Assembly: GCA_030220185.1 (NCBI GenBank)
Contig: JASPKZ010000423.1
Coordinates: 806,001 to 870,000, forward strand
Length of the DNA: 64,000 bases
Source: Diploptera punctata
Taxonomy: Eukaryota; Arthropoda; Insecta; Blattodea; Blaberidae
Reading direction: 5' to 3'
The notes under the pieces are model-generated. The model was not told where the DNA came from. It searched no databases and worked only from the letters and a program-made list of their open reading frames with translations. Position numbers and translations under genes: made by a program. Position 1 is the stretch's first letter, and the number at the start of each line of letters is the position of its first letter. Positions 55,700 through 64,000 of this stretch are shown piece by piece.

Positions 55700-55702
<3 letters not shown>

Positions 55703-55743
<41 letters not shown>
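55703..55743. repeat. (TA)n microsatellite
   Basis: Uninterrupted TA run. Confidence 0.95.
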
Positions 55744-55744
<1 letters not shown>

Positions 55745-55745
<1 letters not shown>

Positions 55746-56470
55746 AATACTGATTGTTAGATACATACAATGAGTGAACAAGACAATAACTGTGTTTCAA
55801 GAATGCTAATCAGCATGATAGTTGAGGAGCTCGGAATAGTTTCTTACTTGAGTGATTTTCATTACAGGATAGTAAACAACTACTTATACTTGAACAATGA
55901 AAGAGAGGCGTTGTTTAAAAGATAACTTTTAATATAAACAAGTTGGCTGAGTAAAAATAAATTAACAACAAAAATGATAGTATTTGATTAAACGATCAAA
56001 GTAGCCATACAGATAAATAAATAAATAACATACCATACATCACGCAACATTCATACATACGTCCGAGTTTCGGGGATCACCTCTTCCCTAGACTGCCGGA
56101 CTAACTCAAACAGGCCTCTTCTTGGCCTCAGGACAACTTGTCTATGTAGAGTTCCATTTTAACCTTCTAGTCGCATCGTGACCTGGAATCGGATTCCACT
56201 CTTGAATCCATTCAAACAACAAAACGCCGATTGCTAGGATGATCGAATGAATACTGTTCTGCAAGTGCACCATGTATATAAAGGTTCCGAGGTAGAGGGG
56301 AGATGCGCTGTAGACATGCGAGGCAGGAAGGATGAAGAGGGAAGGGGTAGCTACAAGGAGAACAGGATATTGGCATATTTCACAAATGTTCCAGTGTAGG
56401 GAGGAGAACGAAGATACCATACTGAGCCGAAAAATGCACTTTCGGTTCAGTATGTTTATATTTGTGTCTT
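55745..56470. other. No feature recognised
   Basis: Short frames only; no shared repeat family found. Confidence 0.4.
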
Positions 56471-56473
56471 GTA

Positions 56474-56548
56474 TGAGGCGTGGAGTGACCGAGATGCGAA
56501 CGCAAGACCCCAGTGGTTAGAAGCAAGCGTCTAACTGCTTGCCCCATC
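56474..56548 (-). repeat. tRNA-derived head
   Basis: On the minus strand GGCAAGCAGTTAGACGC is A-box-like and TTGCGTTCGCATC B-box-like. The related head is at 27868-27948. Confidence 0.5.
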
Positions 56549-56629
56549 TTCTTACATTTAATTATACCGTCATTTTCATTCAACTTATTGAACTAAAAAT
56601 AAAAGCACATATCAAATTTCTTTAGGGAA

Positions 56630-56796
56630 GCAGCGTCCGCTGAGTATTCGCTGGCCTCAGTTTTATCAAAACAAATAATTGAAGATCGAGAAAAGTCTTC
56701 CCCTTTCTAGTGGGGTTTGACCCCAAGACTTTTCTCGATCTTCAATTATTTTGTTTGTAATACAATTGAGGCCAGGGATACTCGGCGGGCGCTGCT
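56630..56796. repeat. Fold-back element F2
   Basis: AATTGAAGATCGAGAAAAGT on the left pairs perfectly with its inverse on the right across 27 bp, and more weakly out to GCAGCGTCCGC / GCGGGCGCTGC. Arms are about 70 bp, with a spacer of about 25 bp. Confidence 0.9.
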
Positions 56797-56799
56797 ACC

Positions 56800-57565
56800 T
56801 CTAAATAAATTAAATATATATTTTTATTTTATTTATAATTTTCCCTCCAACTTCATCAGCCTTAAGTTTACAATTATTGATAGTTGCAAATTAAATATAT
56901 AATCCAATTCAAATTCTATCCCCCTTGAAATTAAACTTTATAAGTACAATGGAAATAGTAATCTCATAATTTGAGACTGGTAGGCCTAATGACGTGGGCT
57001 ATTGTTTTAATAATAGCTCTTTTGTTCTTGTGAAATCTTTATCCCGACCTCTTTAATTATGATTACGAGCATTTTAGTTTGCAGATCGTAACATTAATAC
57101 CAGATTATCAAGAATATTACAATCAACATCTATTAATTAAACAACAAATGTGTAATAAATCAAGATTAATTTAGAATCGGAAACCCACAATGTATTATGT
57201 TTCCTTAATGACAATATGGAATTGTTACACATAAAAAGTAGATTTGTAATTAGAGGAATACAATCAAACTATTCGCTTCGGATTGAATAATTAGGAAATT
57301 GAAGCAATTAGCTATTAAAGGAAATACCCTGACATAAATCAATTATTATTTATTACCGTCCACGAAATGAAAGAAGCGAACTTTGACATACTTTTTGTCA
57401 TATCTAGAGTAGAACTTTTTTTCAGAAGATGAAACGTTGCTTTCGAAAGGTCTCTTTAAAAATTATACAGTTAATAGTTGAGGCACAAAAACTTTTGAAG
57501 TAGTAAAGAGTTTTTTATATTTAGGCAAAATGATTACCAATGACGATGATGAATTACAAGAAATA
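56800..57565. other. AT-rich DNA, nothing recognised
   Basis: No frame or shared repeat. Confidence 0.4.
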
Positions 57566-57570
57566 AAAAA

Positions 57571-57868
57571 GTAAAGTGATCCCACAACAGACCCGGAGGC
57601 CCTTGGGGTAGTAGGAGGTTAGGGCTCCCACTTTTTCTAGACAATCGGCACTTTATGTCAGCCGGGTTGTCAGCCCTGCGTGACGGCCGCCTTTACCCCC
57701 AGAACAAGCGTCTGGTACTCATTTACGTTAGAGGCTGAGTCAACCCCAGGGCCATAGTGCCGCCAGAGGGTTTGGGTCAGTTTAAAAATCCTGACCCCAA
57801 CGGGACTTGAACCCTCGACCCTCTGGCTTGTAGCTCAGTGCCTTAACCACTACGCTACGGCGTGCCCC
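57571..57868 (-). repeat. SINE S3 (minus)
   Basis: Ends AAAGTGATCCCACAACAG; head at 57800-57868 with GGGACTTGAACCC and CGCTACGGCGTGCCCC. It is inserted in the LINE sequence that continues to the right. Confidence 0.88.
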
Positions 57869-57869
57869 A

Positions 57870-58440
57870 ATTACAAGAAATACGAAATAGAATATATAGA
57901 GCAAATATGACATATTCTAAAATCCAAAATTATCTTTAGAAAAGTTAAAATAACACTATATAAAACCTGCATACATCCAATGGTGGTATCATATGGATGT
58001 GAAACCTGGGCTGGGCTATGACAAAGAGTCCTGAGATTGAATTTAACACTTTTGAAAGAAAGATTTTGAGAAGGATATATGGACCAGACAAAAAAGAATG
58101 GAAGAAGGAGAAGGAGGTAAAATAAGGAAATCTATGACCCTTTTAAGGAACCTGGGCCGGACACGTTCAATGTATGGACAAAGAATGCATACAGAAGAAA
58201 GTGATGACAGAGGAAATGTTTGGGAAGCGGCCAGTGGGAAAAACCTGAGAAAAGATGGATGGACTCAGTGAAGGAAGATTGTCATCAAATCCTGAACTGT
58301 AGGAACTGGCAACAGGGAGCATTGGATAGAGTAGATTGGAGGTCTCGCATCAAGAAAGACTAAACCCGCTATGGACTGTAGCGCAATTGTAATAAGGAGA
58401 AGAAGAAGATGATGAGAAAGACTGACGCCAAAGTAATAAT
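57870..58440 (+). mobile_element. LINE-F C-terminal fragment
   Basis: Broken frame with KTCIHPMVVSYGCETW, then ERKILRRIYGP and a (GAA/GAT)n tail at 58400-58422. Its 5' side, AGAAATACGAAATAGAATATA, flanks SINE S3; 57530-57570 (ATTACCAATGACGATGATGA) may be the same LINE, so S3 could be nested in it. Confidence 0.72.
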
Positions 58441-58441
58441 T

Positions 58442-59198
58442 TAGATTCTAATACAGCTAGTATACACGTGAAGTAACAACCTAGGGAGATTCTAAATGTG
58501 TTTCGAGTATTACGATTCGTAGAGGTATTGGATTAGGCGCGACAATCGCGTATTTTCGGTTTTTCGCGCGGTTATCTCGTTACCGGAATTTCATCCCACC
58601 TCCTCCACGCCTTTTTTCTCTCTCCCTCGCTCTCCCCTCTTCCTACATCATAAAAATGAATTTTCATCTCCATTCCATTCATTTCATATTTCACCTCATC
58701 TTATATTAGGTAAAGAAATTCTGGTTTAGCAAACAACAGGTTTTAAAAATATGTAGTTGAGCTGATCTAATGGAGCACGCTCATCTACTTCCTCATAACT
58801 CTGAACCTGTATGTCAATTTAGGGCAGAATAGAACCAAAGAGATGGTTGTAGCTCCTCATCGAGACTTTGGGCCTAGCCCAAATAAATAGCGATATGAGT
58901 CACATATGTGTGAATGCTTGTAGTGTGTCGAACATGGAACTTCATAACAGACTACATATAACCGTAGAGTAGATTAATTCTAATTCATTCCATAAAGTAA
59001 ATATAGGTAATTCAATGAACCCAAAATAATGTTGCCGTCTTTTGATCTTAAAACCAGAATTCATCATTACTATTTCAATATAAATCTAAGTATAATAGTA
59101 TAACTATAGTTAAGTGATTTTTAATTTGTCTTTTCTGCCTAATCGTTTGTCCATTTTACTTAATCCAATTCGTCGTCTTGTAATTCCGTCCGGTTTAT
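58442..59198. other. No feature recognised
   Basis: Contains a CpG-containing patch at 58535-58600 (TTTTCGGTTTTTCGCGCGG) without further support for a promoter. Confidence 0.4.
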
Positions 59199-59199
59199 T

Positions 59200-59400
59200 C
59201 ATGTGAGATTGTTGAGACAGATCTTTTTACTTGGTGGGCTTCCAGCCTGACGTACAACCCCCAACCTGGAGGACCAGATGTTTTCTGTTTGGGTCTCTTC
59301 CCCTTAGATGGTTGCCTTCTCCTAGCTGACGAGAGTCCTCTTCCCAATTTATTTTCGGAGTTTTTCTTCTTCTACACTCTTACCAATACTCACACAGATA
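59200..59400 (+). repeat. Unclassified repeat R1 copy
   Basis: Same ordered phrases as 51625-51830. Confidence 0.7.
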
Positions 59401-59624
59401 ATATTCAAGTCCCTGAACGAAACCACTGCCAATGACAAGAGATCAGCTAGTTTTTTTCACAAGTATACAACTATTTGAGAAACTAAAATCTGTTCTATTT
59501 CGTGCAATGGAAAACAATTTCGCGAAAATAAGTAGTGCGGTAAGTGCTGTAAATAAAACAAAGCAAAACAAAGAAAATAAAACAAAGAAAATTAAACGAA
59601 AGAGAGGACGAGAGGAAGAAAAAA

Positions 59625-59708
59625 AAGCATGACAGCGGGATCGAACACGCGACCTCATGCAGGGGATACAGAAGCTCCCAACACTCTGCCACAACCGTCC
59701 CTGCTAAA
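59625..59708 (-). repeat. tRNA-derived SINE head
   Basis: B-box GTGTTCGATCCCG on the minus strand and an A-box-like GGTTGTGGCAGAGTGTTGG. It is followed on its 3' side by an A-rich tract (AAAACAAAGAAAATAAAAC inverted). Confidence 0.5.
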
Positions 59709-59939
59709 GGGTGTCTGTATGAAGCCATTCAATACTCCAGGAGACTTACTTGTATATTGAAATTGGATATTAACTTGACTTAATTTAAATTAATCAGACG
59801 CGTTTTGCATTAGTAGTGGAAATAAACAATCTTATTATTTTCCCCCTATATATACAAATGTATTTATATAATGAAACTCGATAAAAAAAGAAGTGAAGAT
59901 ACTAGAAATGAGCTAAACATTTTTAAACTTTTAGATATA

Positions 59940-60150
59940 ATATAATAATCAAGGAAAGAACTGGAAAGAACATGTTCAAAGAATGAAAGATGAACGCATA
60001 ACACAAATTATACTTAATTACAAACCAAAAGGAGACAGGAATGTTGGGAGAAAAAGAGATGGATTCAATTTTTGAATGGGAATCTATGAGACCGGAACAA
60101 GCCACATGGGCTTAATCCGTTAATGTTGGTGATGATTATAATGATGATGA
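59940..60150 (+). mobile_element. LINE-B remnant with (GAT)n tail
   Basis: NWKEHVQRMKDERI-type translation, then GGCTTAATCCGTTAATG and a GATGAT-rich tail. Confidence 0.65.
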
Positions 60151-60754
60151 ACTCGGTAATGTGTAGGTATTATGAAAATTAGTGACTTTTTAAAAAAAAA
60201 TTAATATAATATTAAGGATTATAATTTGATTATAATTTAATTAGATTTCGACGTACCATTTTATGTGTCAATACAACCTGCAACACTAAAAACTTGAACT
60301 ATTGTTGTGCATTCATTTCTCGGCTTGTAATAAACAGCTGACAGAGTACGTATGTACTTTTACACGTGTTGCGCGGAGTAATACATTCGGAAGTTAAATT
60401 TCGAAGTGTGTTTCTTAGGCTGGACAGATAATAGTTATTTAGTTAGGCTAACTTGAATGATTAAATGGCAGGATTACATATTTTTAGAGGAGGTATATGC
60501 CCACACATACGAACTCTAGCCTAATATTTAACATTGTCCACTTACTGTGGTACGTACTGATTCATAAGGTACTGAAAAAGACAACATGTTTGTCTCTCGG
60601 AAAAAATAATATAGAATGAATTTCTTGCACAATGAAATTTCTTCTCACTTCTTGTGTCTTTCATCCTGTTTTCCTTTTCAATTTTTCGCATCGGTTTAGG
60701 CCTACTTATTTCTTAATTAACAGAGAATCGTGTAAGAAACATCGTTGAACATTT

Positions 60755-61195
60755 GTGACTCGTCTTGTACACGGCATTCCTTATCGCTTATCCAAGCCTG
60801 TTTATATGGTACTATCTAACAAAATACGTACTGTGACTATAGAACCTGGAGCTTCATTGCTTCGCGGACATGAGCTATTCAACATCCATATCCTCTGCTT
60901 GTATTCTGCAATAATTCGCTTTATAATTTTCTCTTTAAAATCACGGTTAGTATTAGATATAATCCCACCTCATTCTTTTTTTCTTCCTAAAAGAACTTTA
61001 CTTTTCGTGTCAAATTTCCTGCCAAAGCAGACTACGAGACTTAACTGTTCCTTTTACATCCGGTTTCACATATATACTGACTGTTTTCCCTCTGGCATTC
61101 CTACAAAAAATTCCATCCCCCTCTCTGACTTCTCATTTGTGGCTTATGTCCTGCAAAATGAAGTCTACGAGACTTACCAGTTCCTATTACGTAAA
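60755..61195 (-). mobile_element. Decayed LINE-A fragment
   Basis: TACTGACTGTTTTCCCTCTG, CATTCCTACAAAAAATTCC and GTCCTGCAAAATGAAGTCTA are recognisable inverted LINE-A phrases. Order is partly disturbed. Confidence 0.55.
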
Positions 61196-61279
61196 ATTGT
61201 AGGCTTTCACGGCCGGTTTCTTGATTCTTGTTCAGTTGGTCTTCTGGGTTAAATAGCCGTGGTCCAGTTGTTTTGAAAC

Positions 61280-61317
61280 TCGACTTTCGTATACTCCTGC
61301 GATAGACATCTTCAGGA
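61280..61317 (-). ncRNA. Hammerhead-like motif, intact CUGANGA box
   Basis: On the minus strand: CCTGAAGATG, weak stem II, then ACGAAAGTCG. CUGAAGA fits CUGANGA exactly, but the expected GAAACGTC is reduced to GAAAGTC. Confidence 0.4.
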
Positions 61318-61387
61318 CATTCTGCATGCTCTCCGTGAACTCCTTAACTGTCGGCTGCAGTTGAGGAGATCACAACGAGCACGCAGA

Positions 61388-61432
61388 ATCTTCCGAGAAT
61401 GTTTACCGGAGTAGCAGACGAAACGTCAAGTT
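61388..61432 (+). ncRNA. Hammerhead-like motif, intact 3' core
   Basis: GACGAA (61417-61422), palindromic ACGT (61423-61426), then C61427. The 5' box has decayed to CCGAGAA. Together with the inverted partner at 61280-61317, both halves of the consensus are preserved, but in different copies. Confidence 0.4.
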
Positions 61433-61612
61433 TCAATAAAACTGAACCACGGCCATATAGCCCGGAAAGCCAACTAAAGAGTTCTTCTTATATACAGTTC
61501 TCCATAAACAACCATATGTAAGTCTCGATGTTATAGCAGATTAATATAACTTTAAAATTAATATATAATTATGGAATATTCACCTGAAAGGTCCGCCCCC
61601 TCAACTTAATTA

Positions 61613-62320
61613 TCATTTAACTGTAGCGCTTTCGGGACTTGTCCCATCATCGGCAGGATTCAAAACTGGTGTTTCACTGAAGATCTGGTAAAGGGGGTTG
61701 CATGTATTGGGTTCGTTTTCGTTTATCAGTCTGTCGTTGTTGTGAGCTGCTTTCATGATTTCCATCTCTTCGAGTACGTTTATCTTCGCTGGATTATTTT
61801 CTCTGTGCATTACTGTTAGGGTGTTTTCAATATTTAACATGCGATGTCCTTCATGGATAACGTGTTTAGCATAACTTGATTTCACTTCTGCGTGAATGAA
61901 GTCTCGAAAATGTTCCTTGAATCTGATGTTAAAACTCCTGTTTGTCCTTCCTATATAAAATTTGTTGCAGTCCTTACATGTCAGTTTATAAACTCCTTTG
62001 CTGTTGAAAATGTTATTTTCTTCAATGTTATTGTTTATTATGTTGTTTAATTTGTTATTGGTTCTGTATGCTATTTTTACGTTTTTATCGGCTTTATTTA
62101 GTGCATTGGCTAATTTTGTCGTTTCTTTTCCTGTGTATGTAAGTGTTATCCATGTATTCTTGTTGTTGTCAGATTCTTTTTCTAGTTTAGTTATGTTGGT
62201 TATGTTGTTCTTCCTTTTTTGTTTTTTTACGAGCTTATCTATGAATTCTTCATTATAGCCATTGGTTTTTGCCATATACTTTATGTTTTTCTCCACCAAA
62301 ATTTTTGTCCCATATCATAG
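61613..62320 (-). mobile_element. Penelope-like element, GIY-YIG endonuclease end
   Basis: A minus-strand open frame of about 230 codons ends at 61613. It has GVYKL (residues 102-106), a Cys-x2-Cys (CKDC, 108-111), FYIGRTNRSF (114-123), FKEH (127-130) and a later KHVIHEGH. The GIY and YIG halves with CxxC between them are the mark of the C-terminal endonuclease of Penelope-like retroelements, which make their RT copy with telomerase-related enzymes. The first codon read as Met is TTG, not ATG. The frame is open a little further up to a stop near 62321, so this is the C-terminal end of a truncated element. The RT core is absent. It lies inside the tandem array. Confidence 0.85.
61621..61657 (-). 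ncRNA. Hammerhead-like motif within the GIY-YIG frame
   Basis: Order on the minus strand: CCGATGA (61653-61647), one extra T, stem II GGGA/TCCC around CAAG, GAA (61633-61631), palindromic AGCGCT (61630-61625), then A. U4 of CUGANGA is replaced by C. The same bases encode the PADDGTSPESA end of the endonuclease frame. Confidence 0.45.
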
Positions 62321-62503
62321 ATTTATAGAATTTATAGAAAGCTTTGCTTTACTTCCCTTCCGAAGAAACTCTAATCTAGTCTATAAGCGTACATTCTCAC
62401 ATGAGGACAATGGAGACCATAGCTTAAATCCAGATCTCTTTATATGTATGTATACCAATTTTTTGGGCGTGAGTTATCTCACTGCGTTTTTATGTTATTT
62501 ATC

Positions 62504-62690
62504 GGGTTATTATGATGGTTGTTGGTTTATATAACAAAAGATGCTGCGCGACAAAGCTACAACGTGATGAACATGCGGAATTTTTATAGTGGCAGATTGT
62601 CGACATGTTCGTATTTAATAACATATTACAACTGAGGAAAAACAAAAGTGCCGCTGGAAAACCATCATGTTGAGGCCACACTAAACGTGC
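62504..62690. repeat. M1 TIR element in tandem unit A
   Basis: TTATGATGGTTGTTGGTTTA on the left, GTGCCGCTGGAAAACCATCA on the right, core AACATGCGGAATTTTTATAG between. Copies in the next units: 63119-63290 and 63724-63892. Confidence 0.6.
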
Positions 62691-64000
62691 TCCGCGCAGT
62701 AATAAACTCTCATCTTAAACGTCAAAGAATGTTTTTCAGCGTGGACAGCAATAGTAATTAACATGAATGATAAAGTAACAGGATTGCATATTTTTGGAGG
62801 AGGTATAAGATAATACATAAAAACAATAGTCTAATATTTAGTATTTTCTTGTTTCCATGGAAATGATCTGAATGACGCTGAAGAAGAAAATACAATGCCT
62901 ACCTCAATAATGTAATTCTTCCTATCTCTTTATTTATCTCGCCCCATTATCGTTCTCAGATTTTTCTTAAATATGTAGTCCTATATTTACTTAATGAGAA
63001 TATTGCTGGAGAAATCCCAGAAACCGAGTAAGTTACCTCATATTCTGGAGACCATAATTTAAATCCACATATGTTCATATGACACTATCCTAATTTTTTT
63101 ACGTTTTGATATTATTTATCTCGTTATTATGATCGATGCCGTTTATATAATAGCGAGTGCCACGCGACAATGCTACAAAATGATCAACATGCGGATTTAC
63201 CATGGTAGCGGTAGTCGACAGCTTTGTATTTAAAATATACATTACAGATGCATAGAAACAAAATATTTTGATGGTATGCAGGCTAAAATATACGTGCGGT
63301 GAGGTGTATTACGTAAGGTAGTTAAATGTCAAAGACTGTTTATTAGCTTGGACAGATAATAGTAATTAACATGAATAATAAAGTAACAGGATTGCATATT
63401 TTTAGAGGAGGTATATGCTAATACATAAAAATATTAGTCTAGTATTTCTTATTGTCACGTTTGAATTGAAATGATATAAATGACGCGGAAAAAATAATTA
63501 TAAAGCTTACATCGATAATAAATTTTAACTAGAATTTTTTTCTTTCACCCCATATTCATTCTCTCTATTTTTCAGTTTAAAATGAGGCAAATTCTATTTA
63601 CTGAGGATTTTGGTGGAGAAAACGCTGGAACCGAGTGAGTTATCTCATTTTCGGGTGGCCATAGCTTAAATCTAGGTCTACTTATATGACACTAACCTCA
63701 TTATTTGGGCGTTTTTATGTTATTTATCGTGGCTCTATGAAGGTTGTTTGTTTATATAAACGCGACAATGCTACATAATTATCAACATACGAAAAATTTT
63801 ATAGTGGCGGATAGTCGACATTTTCGTACTTAATTACATATTACAACTGAGGGAAAACAAAACGAGCCGCTGGGCAAATACGATATTGAGGCTAAGAAAC
63901 ATGTGCTGCGCGCAGTAATACATTCGGTAGTTAAATTCAAAGACTGTTTCTTAGCCTGAATAGAAAATGGTACTTAACGTGATGATAAAATAACAAGATT

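Larger units (their letters stand above)
61196..61485. repeat. Penelope-type ends in inverted arrangement
   Basis: Left side: TAGGCTTTCACGGCCGGTTT, GGTCCAGTTGTTTTGAAACT, GACATCTTCAGG. Right side, inverted: AGACGAAACGTCAAGTTTC, ACTGAACCACGGCCATATAG, CCCGGAAAGCCAACTAA. The two sides are inverted copies of one terminal sequence around a spacer of about 70 bp. Confidence 0.7.
60345..64000. repeat. Diverged tandem array, about 607 bp units
   Basis: The anchor GGATT(A/G)CATATTTTTAGAGG occurs at 60471, 62781 and 63389, and a decayed one at 63995. The last steps are 608 and 606 bp. The first step, 2310 bp, equals one unit plus about 1.7 kb of inserted Penelope/LINE DNA. Units share GGCCATAGCTTAAATC, the M1 TIR element and CAGTAATACATTCGGTAGTT. 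The array runs off the window. Confidence 0.82.

Overview
The window is animal nuclear DNA, most likely from an insect with a large, transposon-rich genome. The evidence is an AT-rich background, dense 5'-truncated LINE fragments, several tRNA-derived SINE families, Tc1/mariner-type elements, a Penelope-like retroelement and many (TA)n, (ATT)n and (ATC)n microsatellites. A cockroach such as Periplaneta is my best guess from the style of the LINE and SINE families; this is inference, not proof.

Only one convincing host protein gene is visible. It encodes a secreted His/Gly/Lys/Glu-rich protein at 29798-30587 (+). It has a TATA box, an initiator at the expected spacing, a signal peptide and a long repeat-free 3' region. 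Its reading frame is broken by two one-base losses, each in a short G run.

Almost everything else is mobile DNA. The most complete element is an endonuclease/reverse-transcriptase LINE at 24003-27290 (-), called LINE-A here, with a (CTTA)n 3' tail and almost no 3' UTR. At least fourteen truncated LINE-A relatives are scattered over both strands. Other LINE families (B to H, plus CR1/Jockey-like pieces called J) appear mainly as their C-terminal ends with microsatellite tails. At least five tRNA-derived SINE families occur (S1 to S5). Nested insertions can be resolved by target-site duplications: LINE in SINE at 9.6-10.2 kb and 19.3-20.5 kb, SINE in fold-back at 41.2-41.8 kb, LINE in a TIR element at 16.4-17.7 kb, and LINE in a palindromic repeat at 8.4-9.3 kb.

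The right end (60.3-64.0 kb) is a diverged tandem array of about 607 bp units. One unit is split by about 1.7 kb that holds a Penelope-like GIY-YIG endonuclease fragment and palindromic Penelope-type ends. Each full unit contains a short TIR element that also occurs alone elsewhere.

The most interesting signal is a set of hammerhead-like ribozyme motifs near Penelope-type sequence (8.4, 9.25, 61.3, 61.4 and 61.63 kb). In the better copies stem III is reduced to a loop-less palindrome (ACGU or AGCGCU), the layout expected for ribozymes that act as dimers. One motif lies inside the last codons of the GIY-YIG reading frame.
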